Of a stretch of 64,000 nt of DNA, positions 8,060-16,873 are shown in pieces. The notes beneath the pieces were generated by a model. The model saw only the letters and a list, made by a program, of their open reading frames with translations. It was not told the origin of the DNA and ran no database searches. The stretch's first letter is position 1, and each line of letters begins with the position of its first letter. A program made the position numbers and the translations under genes. Source of the stretch: Pseudonocardia sp. EC080619-01 (GTDB lineage: Bacteria; Actinomycetota; Actinomycetes; Mycobacteriales; Pseudonocardiaceae); NCBI RefSeq assembly GCF_001420995.1, contig NZ_CP012184.1:418501-482500 (forward strand), written 5' to 3'.

Positions 8060-8581
8060 ATGTCCGGATCCACGGCCCACACCACGTCCGTCCCCGGCCC
8101 GGTCACCCCGGAGGCCATGCGCGACACGCTCGGCGCGTTCGCCTCGGGGGTCGTGGTCGTCACCTCCCACGGACCGGACGGGCCGATCGGTTTCACCTGC
8201 CAGTCGTTCTCCTCGCTGTCGCTGGAGCCACCGCTGGTGAGCTTCTCCCCCGCGCGGGGATCGTCGACCTGGCCGCGGATCCGCGAGATCGGGCGGTTCT
8301 GCGTCAACGTCCTGGCTGCCGACCACGAGCACCACAGCGCCGGGTTCGCGCGCTCGGGCGTCGACAAGTTCGCCGGGGTCTCGTGGACACCCGCCCCGTC
8401 CGGCGCGCCGGTGCTCGACGGCGTCGGCGCCTGGGTCGACTGCACCCTCTGGAACGAGTACGACGGCGGTGACCACACCATCGTCGCCGCCCGGGTCGAC
8501 GCGCTCGGCGCCGACGTCGCGCGGCTGCCGCTGCTGTTCTTCCGCGGCGGCTACCACCTGACCCCGAAGGAGAGCTCGTGA
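8060..8581 (+). CDS. flavin reductase family protein (HpaC-like)
   Basis: 173 residues with the split-barrel FMN-binding fold of NAD(P)H:flavin reductases. Family segments seen are LGAFASGVVVVT, GFTCQSFSSLSLEPPLVSFSPA, WPRIREIGRFCVNVLA and FAGVSW. These enzymes supply reduced flavin to two-component monooxygenases. No monooxygenase is adjacent; the next gene is an FMN reductase overlapping by GTGA, so the pair may be a general flavin-reduction unit. Closely similar to the protein encoded at 31409-31897. Confidence 0.88.
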   Translation: MSGSTAHTTSVPGPVTPEAMRDTLGAFASGVVVVTSHGPDGPIGFTCQSFSSLSLEPPLVSFSPARGSSTWPRIREIGRFCVNVLAADHEHHSAGFARSGVDKFAGVSWTPAPSGAPVLDGVGAWVDCTLWNEYDGGDHTIVAARVDALGADVARLPLLFFRGGYHLTPKESS

Positions 8582-9120
8582 GCACCATCATCGGCGTCGT
8601 CGCCGGGCCGGAACCGGGCGGACGGACGGCCACCGCCGTCGCCGGACTCCTCGCCGGCGCCGAGAAGGCGGGCGACAGCACCCGGCTGATCGAGCTCTCG
8701 GAGACCTCGCACGACGAGGTCACCGCCGCGTTCGCCGACGCCGACGCCGTCGTGTTCGGCAGCCCGGTCTACCGGGCCGGGCACACCGCGTCGCTGCGGG
8801 CGCTGCTGGAGGCCACCGAGCGCGGGAAGTGGGGCGAGAAGACCGCGCCGCTGCAGGGCAAGGCCGCCGCCGTCGTGCTGACCGGGGCGAGCGGGCACCA
8901 CTTCCTCGCCGTCGACGACCTGCGCTCGGTACTCGCCGGGTTCTTCGCGGTGCAGGTCCTCTCCCCCGGGCTCTACCTCGACCACTCCGGCTACGTCGAC
9001 CGGAACACCCTCACGCCGGAGTCGGCGGAGCTGGCTGCGGCGCACGGCCGGGCACTGGCGGACCTGACGGCCGCGGTCCGGTCGTCGGAGGCGTTGCGGG
9101 CGGTCACACCGGTGGTGTGA
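8578..9120 (+). CDS. NAD(P)H-dependent FMN reductase (flavodoxin-like fold)
   Basis: 180 residues. The N-terminal beta-strand and loop (IIGVVAGPEPGGRTATAVAGLL) and the central DADAVVFGSPVYRAGHTASLR motif are those of SsuE/MsuE-type NADPH-dependent FMN reductases; GSPVYRAG contacts flavin. A GTGA overlap couples it to the flavin reductase. The 3' end overlaps the convergent psuG gene by 17 bp. SsuE-type enzymes usually serve sulfonate monooxygenases, but none is visible here, so the partner is unknown. Confidence 0.85.
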   Translation: MSTIIGVVAGPEPGGRTATAVAGLLAGAEKAGDSTRLIELSETSHDEVTAAFADADAVVFGSPVYRAGHTASLRALLEATERGKWGEKTAPLQGKAAAVVLTGASGHHFLAVDDLRSVLAGFFAVQVLSPGLYLDHSGYVDRNTLTPESAELAAAHGRALADLTAAVRSSEALRAVTPVV

Positions 9121-10033
9121 CCGCCGCGGGTCCGGCCGGCCCGGCCAGGGCCGCCGCGATCCGGGCCCCGAGCGCCATGTTGTTGCGGTAGACCGCCACG
9201 TTGACCTCCAGGCTGCGGTCACCGGTCGCGTCGCGGACCCGTTGCAGCAGGAACGGGGTCGCGTCCTGGCCGGTGATCCCGGCGTCGTCGAGAGCCGCCA
9301 GCGCGGCGGTCAGCGCGGCGTCGTGCTCGGCCGGGGGCAGCTGCTCGGCGGCCGGGACCGGGTTGGCCACCAGCAGCGCGGACCCCAGGCCGAGACCGCG
9401 TGCCGCCCGCCAGGCCACCGCGACCTGCTCCGGCGACTCGACGCGCTGCGGCACCGCGTACCCGGAGTCGGCGACGTAGAACCCGGGGAAGGCGTGCGTC
9501 CGGTACCCGGCGACCGAGATCCCGAGGGTCTCCAGCCGTTCCAGGGTCGCGGGGACGTCGAGCACCGACTTCACCCCGGCACTCACGACGACGATCGGCA
9601 GCCGGGCCAGCGCCGGGAGGTCGGCGGACTCGTCGAACGTCGACGCCGCGCCACGGTGCACCCCGCCGAGACCGCCGGTGGCGAACACCCGGATCCCGGC
9701 CCGGTGGGCGACGTGCGCGGTCGCCGCGACGGTCGTCCCGCCGGAGACCCCGGTGGCCGCGGCCACCGGGAGGTCGCGGGCGCTGAGCTTCGCCACGTCC
9801 GGATCGGACGCGAGCCGCTCCAGCTCGTCGCCGGTCAGCCCGACGACGACCTCGCCGGCGACCACGCCGATCGTCGCCGGGACGGCACCCAGCGAGCGGA
9901 CCAGGTCCTCGGCGTCGCGCGCGACGCCGAGGTTCCGCGGCCGCGGGAGGCCGTGGGTGACGATCGTGGACTCGCAGGCCAGCACCGGCCGCCCGGCGGC
10001 CAGGGCCCGGGACACCTCGTCGGCGATCCTCAT
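9104..10033 (-). CDS. psuG: pseudouridine-5'-phosphate glycosidase
   Basis: 309 residues matching the PsuG/IndA family throughout: LACESTIVTHGLPRP near the N-terminus, TIGVVAGEVVVGL, FATGGLGGVHRGA and THAFPGFY. By comparison with E. coli YeiN the catalytic residues are Glu21, Lys82, Asp134 and Lys155 (SAGVKSVLD). It cleaves pseudouridine-5'-phosphate to uracil and ribose-5-phosphate. The usual partner kinase PsuK is not beside it; the upstream genes are a small unknown protein and a HAD phosphatase. Confidence 0.92.
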   Translation of the reverse strand: MRIADEVSRALAAGRPVLACESTIVTHGLPRPRNLGVARDAEDLVRSLGAVPATIGVVAGEVVVGLTGDELERLASDPDVAKLSARDLPVAAATGVSGGTTVAATAHVAHRAGIRVFATGGLGGVHRGAASTFDESADLPALARLPIVVVSAGVKSVLDVPATLERLETLGISVAGYRTHAFPGFYVADSGYAVPQRVESPEQVAVAWRAARGLGLGSALLVANPVPAAEQLPPAEHDAALTAALAALDDAGITGQDATPFLLQRVRDATGDRSLEVNVAVYRNNMALGARIAAALAGPAGPAAVTPPV

Positions 10034-10066
10034 CGTGATCGACCGTAGCGCCTCGCCGGCGCCGGG

Positions 10067-10420
10067 TCAGGGGATCCGGCGGCGCACCGCGTCGGCGCAG
10101 TCGTCCGGCGCGGTGTTGAAGGCGATCTCGGCGGCGGGCGCGTGCACCCGGACGAGGTTGACGACCTCCTCGAACTGGCGCAGGTGTTCGGGCGACGACC
10201 GGAGCCCGCCCCCGACGACGACGCAGTCGTACCGGCGGGCGGTCAGCGCCGCGGTGATCGCCTCGACGGCGCCGTCGGCGGGGTCCACCAGGCACTCGTG
10301 GGCGTCCAGGCCCAGCTCGTGGAAGCGGGCCCGGCCACGCTCCAGCCCGGCGAGCACCGGGGTGGGGTCGTACCCGGGGATCGTCCGCGGGTCGAACCCG
10401 ATCACCAGGACCGTCGTCAT
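10067..10420 (-). CDS. conserved hypothetical protein (117 aa)
   Basis: 117 residues from an ATG with GGAGGAG upstream. The sequence starts TTVLVIGFDPRTIPGYDP and includes RYDCVVVGGGLRS, a Rossmann-like alternation of strands and helices that looks like a small single-domain cytosolic protein. No catalytic motif or named family is recognised. It lies between a HAD hydrolase (44 bp upstream) and psuG (33 bp downstream) on the same strand, so it is probably co-transcribed with them. Confidence 0.6.
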   Translation of the reverse strand: MTTVLVIGFDPRTIPGYDPTPVLAGLERGRARFHELGLDAHECLVDPADGAVEAITAALTARRYDCVVVGGGLRSSPEHLRQFEEVVNLVRVHAPAAEIAFNTAPDDCADAVRRRIP

Positions 10421-10464
10421 GGGCGACACCCTCCTCCGCGGCCGCGGAGGGCGCCAGGCCGGGC

Positions 10465-11139
10465 TCAGCTGGGCAGGCCGAGCAGCGCGGGCAGGTCCGC
10501 GACCGAGTCGATGACGGCGTCGGCGCCGGCCGCGCGCAGCCGGGGCTCGCCGTGCGCTCCCCCACGCACCCCGATCGCGAGACCGGCCCCCGCCCGGACC
10601 GCGGCGTCGATGCCCGCGGTGGCGTCGCCGGCGACGGCCGCCCGGGACGGTTCGGCGCCGGTCCGCTTCGCCGCGGCGTGCAGCAGGTCGGGCTCGGGCA
10701 GGCCGCGCCCGTCGACGTCGGCCGGGGACAGCATCACGTCGGCGCGGGACGTGAAGTCCAGCGCCTCGACCAGCCGGTCCCGCAGGACCGGGTCGAACCC
10801 GCACGTCAGCGCCACCCGCATGCCGGCGTCACGCAGCGCGTCGAGCGCCTCCGGGGCGCCGTCGACCGGCCGGACCCGGCCGTCGTCGGCGGCGGCGGCG
10901 AGGTACTCGGCGAACGCCGTGTGCGCACGCCGGGCGCGGTACATGTCGCCGTCGAGCAGCTCGCCGAACACGGTGAGCGCCGGCCGGTCCATCGTCGCGC
11001 GGGCCTGCCGGTCCAGCGCCGGGTAGCACGGACCGTCCACCCGGACCCGGGCCGCGCGCAGCCCGGCACGGAACGCGGCGAGCACCAGGCCGTCGTCGGC
11101 CATCGTCGTGCCCGCGAGATCGAGGACCGCCAGTTGCAC
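10465..11139 (-). CDS. HAD-superfamily hydrolase, phosphonatase-like
   Basis: 224 residues from a GTG with GGAG 7 nt upstream. Motif I is DLAGTT with nucleophile Asp7, motif II is ALTCGFD, and the Lys/motif III-IV region contains GDATAGIDAAVRAG. A helical cap of about 80 residues follows motif I. The DxAGTT form resembles phosphonoacetaldehyde hydrolase and related phosphatases more than beta-phosphoglucomutase. The substrate is unknown. It is the first gene of a probable three-gene run ending in psuG, so a sugar- or nucleotide-phosphate substrate is possible. Confidence 0.8.
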   Translation of the reverse strand: MQLAVLDLAGTTMADDGLVLAAFRAGLRAARVRVDGPCYPALDRQARATMDRPALTVFGELLDGDMYRARRAHTAFAEYLAAAADDGRVRPVDGAPEALDALRDAGMRVALTCGFDPVLRDRLVEALDFTSRADVMLSPADVDGRGLPEPDLLHAAAKRTGAEPSRAAVAGDATAGIDAAVRAGAGLAIGVRGGAHGEPRLRAAGADAVIDSVADLPALLGLPS

Positions 11140-11240
11140 AGGGGAACTCCAGTCCCCTCGGGTGGCCAGCACCCGTCGTGGACCTGTCCTGCGGATGAAC
11201 CGGCTCGGTCACTCCGGCGACGACGCCCCCGGACGGCCGG

Positions 11241-11774
11241 TCACCAGAGCTCGCCGTCGCGCCAGTCACAGGTCAGCGCCCGTGCGGGGTCCAGCACGAC
11301 GTCGACCGGCAGCACGTACACGCCGCCGCGCTCCTCCGGGGTCTCGACGACGCCGTCCGGGGTGAGCGCCGACAGCGGCCCGGTCCAGGCGGTCCAGCCG
11401 AGGCGCCGGTAGAGCCGCGCGGCGGGATCGGACGCCCCGAGCGCCCCGAGCCGGTAGCCACCCCGTACGAGGCGTCCGACCGCCGTCATCAGCTGGGCGC
11501 CGAGGCCGCGGCCCTGCACGTCCGGGTGCACCGCCACGGCCTCGACGTACCCGGCGCGCAGGGCGGTGCCGCCGTGCAGCAACCGCCGCCCGACGACGGC
11601 CGCGTGCCCGACCGGCGCGTCCGGCGGCCCGGCGACGACGTGCAGCCCACCCAGCGAGTGGTCCCACGAGTCGTCGTCGAAGTCGTCGAACGCCGTGTCG
11701 AGCAGTGCCCGCAGCCGTCGCAGCCCGTCGCGTCCGAGATCGGCGGTGGGCAGGACGCGGATCTCGGCGGGCAC
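11241..11774 (-). CDS. aac(2')-I: aminoglycoside 2'-N-acetyltransferase, AAC(2')-I type
   Basis: 177 residues with a GNAT fold. The whole sequence follows the mycobacterial AAC(2')-Ic pattern: WDHSLGGLHVV, GHAAVVGRRLL, LRAGYVEAVAV, the acetyl-CoA loop QGRGLG (87-92), RGGYRLGALG, LYRRLGW and the ending VLPVDVVLDPA...CDWRDGELW. The family acetylates the 2'-amino group of aminoglycosides such as gentamicin and tobramycin, and is typically an intrinsic chromosomal gene in actinobacteria, perhaps with a cell-envelope role. GTG start with GGAAGG 9 nt upstream. Confidence 0.88.
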   Translation of the reverse strand: MPAEIRVLPTADLGRDGLRRLRALLDTAFDDFDDDSWDHSLGGLHVVAGPPDAPVGHAAVVGRRLLHGGTALRAGYVEAVAVHPDVQGRGLGAQLMTAVGRLVRGGYRLGALGASDPAARLYRRLGWTAWTGPLSALTPDGVVETPEERGGVYVLPVDVVLDPARALTCDWRDGELW

Positions 11775-11826
11775 CCGGCAGATCCTTCCGCATGCCGCTC
11801 CGCGGCGCCGGGTGCCCGGTCCCGTG

Positions 11827-13523
11827 TCAGAAGGTCGGCACCATCCAGGACAGCACCGGCGTCGACTGCAGGAAGATCAGGACGCAGAGCGCGAGCAGCA
11901 GGACCACGCTCCAGCCGATCGTCCTCCGGAACAGCTCGGACTCCCGTCCGCCGATCCCCACCGCGGTGGCGGCGATCGTGAGGTTCTGCGGGCTGATCAT
12001 CTTCCCGACGACGCCGCCGGAGGTGTTGGCCGCGACCATCAGGTGCGGGTCGAGCCCGGCCTGCTGGGCAGCCGTCTGCTGCAGGGTGGCGAACAGCGCG
12101 TTGGCCGAGGTGTCCGAGCCGGTGACGGCGGTGCCGAGCCAGCCCAGGATCGGGGAGAGGAACGCGAACAGCGCACCGGTTCCGGCGATCCAGGTGCCCA
12201 CGGTGATCGTCTGGCCGGACAGGTTCATCACGTAGGCCAGCGCCAGCACCGTGGCGACGGTGAAGAAGGCCCACCGCAGCTTGTACGCCGTGCCGGTGAA
12301 CTCGCGCCAGGCCGCGCCCGGGGAGACCCGGTACACGACGGCGACCACGATCCCGGACAGCAGCAGCAGCGAGCCGGGCGAGGACAGCCACTGGAAGTTG
12401 TAGGTGGTGGTCGAGACGGCCTCGCCGGTGGCGTCGAGGACCTGCCCGTCGAGCCCGGGCCAGGCGACGCCGACGTCGGAGGCGCTGAGCAGGCTCTTGG
12501 CCGGTGTCCAGAGCTTCGCGATCGAGAAGACCACGATGACCAGCAGGTAGGGGAAGAACGCCATCAGCGTCCGGCTGGTGGTGAGCGCCTCCGCGCGGTC
12601 GGTGAGGGCGCGCTGCTCGGTGACCAGCGCGGTGCCGCCGCCACCGTCCGGGGCGTCGGACGGCGTCTCGTCCGCCCGCTCGCCGCGCAGCTTCTCCATC
12701 GCCTCGGTCCCGCCGGACGGCTGCCAGAACCGCAGCATGACCACCCCGGCGACCAGGCCGGTCAGGGCGGCGACGATGTCGGTGAGCTCGACCGACAGGT
12801 AGGTCGCGGCGAGCCACTGGGCCACCGCGAAGGCCAGGCCGATCACCAGCGCGACCGGCCAGGTCTGCCGCATGCCGCGCACGCCGTCGACGAGGAACAC
12901 CAGCAGCAGCGGCACGACGAAGGCCAGCACCGGGGTCTGGTGCCCGACCACGGCGCCGATCTCGGCGTACGGGATCCCGGTCAGGGTGCCCGCGGTGATG
13001 ATCGGGGTGCCGACGGCACCGAACGCGACCGGCGCGGTGTTCGCCACCAGCACGACGACGGCGGCCCGGATCGGCGAGAAGCCCAGTGCCATCAGCATGA
13101 CGCCGGTGATCGCCACCGGGGCCCCGAACCGGCGAGCGCCTCCAGCAGCCCGCCGAAGCAGAACGCGATGATCACCGCCTGCACCCGCGGGTCGTCCGAG
13201 ATCAGGTGGAACGCCGCGCGGAGGTCCTCGAACCGGCCGCTGGCCACCGTGACCTGGTAGAGCCAGATCGCCGTGAAGACGATCCACATGATCGGGAAGA
13301 GGCCGAAGACCGCTCCCTCGGTCGCCGAGAGCAACGCCAGGTGCGCCGGCATCCCGAAGGCGACGACGGCCACGACGATCGAGACGGCGAGCGCCGCGAG
13401 CGCCGCCCAGTGCGCCTTCCAGCGCAGCGCGCCGAGCAGGACGAAGATGGTCAACAGGGGCAGGAGGGCCACCAGGGCCGAGAGCGTGAGGCTCCCGAGC
13501 GGCGCCAGTTGCTGCTGGAACAT
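11827..13523 (-). pseudogene. lctP: L-lactate permease, frameshifted
   Basis: The 5' part (ATG at 13523, GGAG upstream) encodes [18 protein letters not shown] through [10 protein letters not shown] and then runs out of frame. The next frame continues exactly with [17 protein letters not shown] and goes on to the end. The break lies at 13127-13130, where the coding strand reads GGTTCGGGG; one extra T (GGTTTCGGGG) restores the conserved ALAGFGAP of LctP/LldP. Rejoined, the protein has about 566 residues and around a dozen membrane segments, as expected for this proton-coupled lactate/glycolate importer. The cause is either real decay or a one-base sequencing deletion. Confidence 0.88.
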
Positions 13524-13747
13524 GAGCACTCCGCGGCAGGGATCGTCGGTGATCGGTGCTGGGCGTTGGTACGGGTGGAGGAACGCGTCGCCCGACAGTG
13601 TGACGTACGCGGCCACCGAGCAGCAGACCGGACAACGGTGCGGCACAGGCCGATCCGGCACCGGAGCGGACGAAACGAAGAGCGTCCTATCGTTTCACCG
13701 CGTACGGTCGGTGGGGACGCGCGTCCGCGACCCGGAGGACCACCACC

Positions 13748-14959
13748 GTGACCGACACCGACGTCCACCCCCTGCCGCTGCACATGCGCCGGGACCGCTT
13801 CACCCCCGATCCCGCTCTCGACCGGCACCGCGAGGACGGCGACGTCCCCGTCGTCCGGGGCGCGTTCGGTGCCGAGGCCTACCTCGTCACCCGCTACGAC
13901 GACGTCCGCGAGGTGCTCGGCGACGCGGCCACCTTCTCCAACGCGGCCGGCTCGGAGCTGCGCCGCCCGGAGGGCCCCCGGCTGTCCGAGGCCGAGCTCG
14001 CCGAGATGCGGGCCGGGAATCTGCTCGCCCAGGACCCGCCGGAGCACACCCGGCTGCGCCGGCTGCTCACCCGCGAGTTCACCCAGCGCCGGATGGCGCG
14101 CCTGGAGCCGCGGATCACCGAGATCGTCGACGACCACCTCGACGCCCTGGAGAAGGCCGGACCGGGCGCGGACCTGGTGCGCGAGTTCGCGCTGCCGATC
14201 CCCTCGCTGGTGATCTGCGAGCTGCTCGGCGTGCCCTACGCCGACCGCGACGAGTTCTCCGCGCGGTCGTCGCGGCTGCTGGACCTGTCGCTGCCCGCCG
14301 ACGAGCGGGTCGCGCTCTCCCGGGAGAACCGCGCGTACATGTCCCGGCTGGTCGACGGCGCGTTCGCCGACCCGGGCGAGGACATCCTCGGGATGCTCGT
14401 GCGCGAGCACGGCCACGACCTCACGCACGCCGAGCTGGTCGGCATCGCGTCGCTGCTGCTGATCGCCGGGCACGAGACGACGTCGAACATGCTCGCCCTC
14501 GGCACGCTGGCGCTGCTCGAGCATCCCGACCAGGCGGACGCGGTCCGGGCCGAGCCCGAGCTCGCCCGCCCGGCCGTCGAGGAGCTGCTGCGCTGGCTGA
14601 CGATCGTCCACACCGGCGTCGTCCGGGTCACGACCCGGGACACCGCGATCGGCGGCACCGCCGTGCCGAAGGACTCGCTCGTCCTGTGCTCGCTCCCCTC
14701 GGCCAACCGCGATCCCGCGGCGGGTGCCGAGGACCCGGCCCGGCTCGACGTCCGCCGCGGGGCGGCCGGGCACGTCGCGTTCGGGCACGGCGTGCACCAC
14801 TGTCTGGGCGCGCCACTGGTCCGGATGGAGATGGCGACGGCGTTCCCGGCGTTGCTGCGCCGGTTCCCGACGCTCGCCGTCGCGGGTGAGGTCCCGTCGT
14901 CGGCATTCCGGGCATACCACTTCGTGTACGGCATGCACTCACTCCGCGTGACCTGGTAG
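13748..14959 (+). CDS. cytochrome P450 (bacterial CYP105-like)
   Basis: 403 residues with the full set of P450 signatures: I-helix oxygen-binding motif AGHETT (240-245), K-helix ExxR (Glu279-Arg282) and haem-ligand loop FGHGVHHCLG with Cys352. The length and lack of a membrane anchor fit a soluble class I enzyme needing ferredoxin and reductase, which are not encoded nearby. GTG start with GGAGG 9 nt upstream. A TetR regulator follows 16 bp downstream and may control it. The substrate cannot be inferred. Confidence 0.92.
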   Translation: MTDTDVHPLPLHMRRDRFTPDPALDRHREDGDVPVVRGAFGAEAYLVTRYDDVREVLGDAATFSNAAGSELRRPEGPRLSEAELAEMRAGNLLAQDPPEHTRLRRLLTREFTQRRMARLEPRITEIVDDHLDALEKAGPGADLVREFALPIPSLVICELLGVPYADRDEFSARSSRLLDLSLPADERVALSRENRAYMSRLVDGAFADPGEDILGMLVREHGHDLTHAELVGIASLLLIAGHETTSNMLALGTLALLEHPDQADAVRAEPELARPAVEELLRWLTIVHTGVVRVTTRDTAIGGTAVPKDSLVLCSLPSANRDPAAGAEDPARLDVRRGAAGHVAFGHGVHHCLGAPLVRMEMATAFPALLRRFPTLAVAGEVPSSAFRAYHFVYGMHSLRVTW

Positions 14960-14963
14960 GCGC

Positions 14964-14969
14964 TACCGT
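14964..14969 (+). promoter_or_regulatory. TACCGT -10 element before the TetR gene
   Basis: TANNNT hexamer ending 6 nt before the ATG at 14976 with no ribosome site between. It suggests a leaderless internal promoter for the regulator, separate from the P450 transcript. Confidence 0.45.
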
Positions 14970-14975
14970 TCCCGG

Positions 14976-15671
14976 ATGGGGACCACGACCGGCCCAGCGG
15001 CCCGGCCGTTGCGGGCCGACGCGGCACGCAACCACCGGCGGATCGTCGAGGCGGCCGCCGCCGCCTTCGAGTCCGACGGCCCGGACGTCGCGCTGGAGGA
15101 GATCGCGCGGCGGGCCGGGGTCGGGGTCGCCACGCTGTACCGCCGCTTCCGCACCCGGGACCTGCTGGTGCGGGCGGTGCTGGAGGACGTGTTCGCCGCC
15201 GAGATCGAGCCGACCGCCGCGGCCGGCGACGGCGACCCGTGGTCCGACCTCGCCGGGTCGCTGTCCCGCGCGGTGGAGGCGATCGCCGGGCGGCGCACCC
15301 TGCTCAAGCTGGCGCGGGAGACCGGCGCGTTCGACGTCGAGCCGGTGCACCGGTACGGCCGCACGCTGACCCGGTTGCTCGACCGGGCCCGGGAGGCCGG
15401 GGCCGTGCGGCCCGAGCTCACCCCGCGCGATCTCTCGGCGGTGCTGGTGATGGCACTGGCCGCCGTGGACGTCTCCGAGGACGACGCGGACAGCACCGAC
15501 GGCACCGGCGGCACCCACGGCACGGACGGCGGCGGTGCCTCGGCCGACGAGGACCGGCGGCGCTACCTGGCGCTGCTGCTCGACGGGCTCCGGCCGGGCC
15601 ATCCGCCGCTGCCGTCGCCGCCCGGCGACAGGACAGAAACCGGTGCGGACGCGAGCTTCCCCCCGCACTAG
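14976..15671 (+). CDS. TetR/AcrR family transcriptional regulator
   Basis: 231 residues. The N-terminal TetR DNA-binding domain covers about residues 15-65 (RNHRRIVEAAAAAFESDG, then LEEIARRAGVGVATLYRRF). The C-terminal ligand domain is all-helical. There is an unusual Asp/Gly/Thr-rich insertion (about 167-190) before the last helix. Located 16 bp downstream of the P450 gene on the same strand, it probably regulates the P450 and itself (inference). Confidence 0.9.
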   Translation: MGTTTGPAARPLRADAARNHRRIVEAAAAAFESDGPDVALEEIARRAGVGVATLYRRFRTRDLLVRAVLEDVFAAEIEPTAAAGDGDPWSDLAGSLSRAVEAIAGRRTLLKLARETGAFDVEPVHRYGRTLTRLLDRAREAGAVRPELTPRDLSAVLVMALAAVDVSEDDADSTDGTGGTHGTDGGGASADEDRRRYLALLLDGLRPGHPPLPSPPGDRTETGADASFPPH

Positions 15672-15694
15672 GTGAGGGGCTACGGTCGTCGGCG

Positions 15695-15720
15695 TCCGCT
15701 CGGCAACGGCGCCGGGCGGA
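15695..15720. terminator. hairpin between convergent TetR and binding-protein genes
   Basis: TCCGCTCGGC / GCCGGGCGGA form a 10-bp stem with one G-U pair and a 6-nt loop in the 58-bp gap between converging genes. A weak but plausible bidirectional terminator. Confidence 0.4.
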
Positions 15721-15729
15721 TGTTCTGCG

Positions 15730-16794
15730 TCAGCGGCCGGAGACGCGTTCCGGGTGTAGCCGCCCGGCCAGGGCCGCCACCGCGTCGGCGTTCCGGATCC
15801 CCGGGCTGACCTCGGCGAACGTCGTCGTGTAGACCCGGCCGTCGCGGACCGCGGGGACCGTCGCCAGCGCCGGGTCGGCGCGCAGCCTCTCGACCAGCGG
15901 CGCCGCCGACTCCGGTCCCTTGTCGACCCCGCAGCAGGCCGGGACGACGATGACATCCGGTCGTGCGGCCACGATCCCCTCGGTCGAGACCGTGCGCTGC
16001 CGGCCGTCGATCTCCGGGAACGCCTGGGTCCCGCCTGCGGCCTCGATGATCGTCGTCGCGATGTCGCCGGAGCCGAAGACGCGCAGCTCCCCGGTCTGTC
16101 CCGGCGAGTTCAGCATCGCCACCCGCGGCCGCTCGGTGACCCCGTCGAGCCGCCGCGCGACGTCGTCCAGGGTGGACCGCATGCGGCCCGTGACCGCGGC
16201 GGCGCGGTCCTCGGCGCCGAGCAGCCGGCCGAGGTCGGTGAGGTCGCGTTCCACCCCGGCGAACGACACGTCGACCGCGCCGAGCTCGGTCTGTCCGCCG
16301 CCGTCGGCGGACGGGCAGTAGGAGCTGAACAGGAACGAGTCCATCCCGGTGCCGGCGAGGTCGGCGCGGGTGCCCAGGCCCTCCCGGGTGAAGGCGCCGG
16401 TGAACCCGGAGACCACGAGGTCGGGCGCTACCCGCAGGACCTCCTCGCGCGACGGGTACTCCTCCGGCCAGTAGATCGGCCGGTCCTGCTCGGGGTGGAA
16501 CCCGCCGGCGAGCTCGGGGAGCAGCGGGTTGTCGAGGTAGGCGGCACCCACCAGCCGGTCCCCCGCGCCGAGCGCGAGCACGGCCTCGACCGCGTTGTGG
16601 AACATCGCGACGACGCGGCCGGGCCGCTCGACCGGGACGTCGACGTCGCAGTTGCGGACCGTCGGCCCGGCCGGGGCGGTGCCCGGGACGGCCTGCTCCG
16701 GGGCCCCGCCGCACCCGGCGAGCAGGACGACCACGAGGGACGACGCGGCGACCGAGGCGGCACGGGATCCGAGGGTCCGGCGGGAGCGGGGCAC
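15730..16794 (-). CDS. ABC transporter substrate-binding lipoprotein, siderophore/metal type
   Basis: 354 residues. A signal peptide with lipobox LLAGC (acylated Cys28) is followed by a two-lobed helical-backbone binding fold (PBP2 type III): RVVAMFHNAVEAVLALGAG, DLVVSGFTGAF, a long connecting helix and RPDVIVVPACCG. This class carries ferric siderophores, haem or cobalamin. Extra cysteines (SSYCPS, PACCG) are noticeable. No permease or ATPase is adjacent; the only FecCD/ATPase operon in the window is 42 kb away and lacks a binding protein. A TAGTGT -10 lies 6 nt before the GTG, suggesting leaderless expression. No iron box was found. Confidence 0.85.
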   Translation of the reverse strand: MPRSRRTLGSRAASVAASSLVVVLLAGCGGAPEQAVPGTAPAGPTVRNCDVDVPVERPGRVVAMFHNAVEAVLALGAGDRLVGAAYLDNPLLPELAGGFHPEQDRPIYWPEEYPSREEVLRVAPDLVVSGFTGAFTREGLGTRADLAGTGMDSFLFSSYCPSADGGGQTELGAVDVSFAGVERDLTDLGRLLGAEDRAAAVTGRMRSTLDDVARRLDGVTERPRVAMLNSPGQTGELRVFGSGDIATTIIEAAGGTQAFPEIDGRQRTVSTEGIVAARPDVIVVPACCGVDKGPESAAPLVERLRADPALATVPAVRDGRVYTTTFAEVSPGIRNADAVAALAGRLHPERVSGR

Positions 16795-16800
16795 GCGGGG

Positions 16801-16806
16801 ACACTA
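16801..16806 (-). promoter_or_regulatory. TAGTGT -10 element of the binding-lipoprotein gene
   Basis: Minus-strand TANNNT hexamer separated by 6 nt from the GTG start at 16794, with no ribosome site. Predicts a leaderless transcript. Confidence 0.45.
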
Positions 16807-16873
16807 GCCGCGCACTCCCGCCGGATTCCACAGTTGAGCAGACGTTCAGCTGTTCGTCACAGCGGGCACCGGG

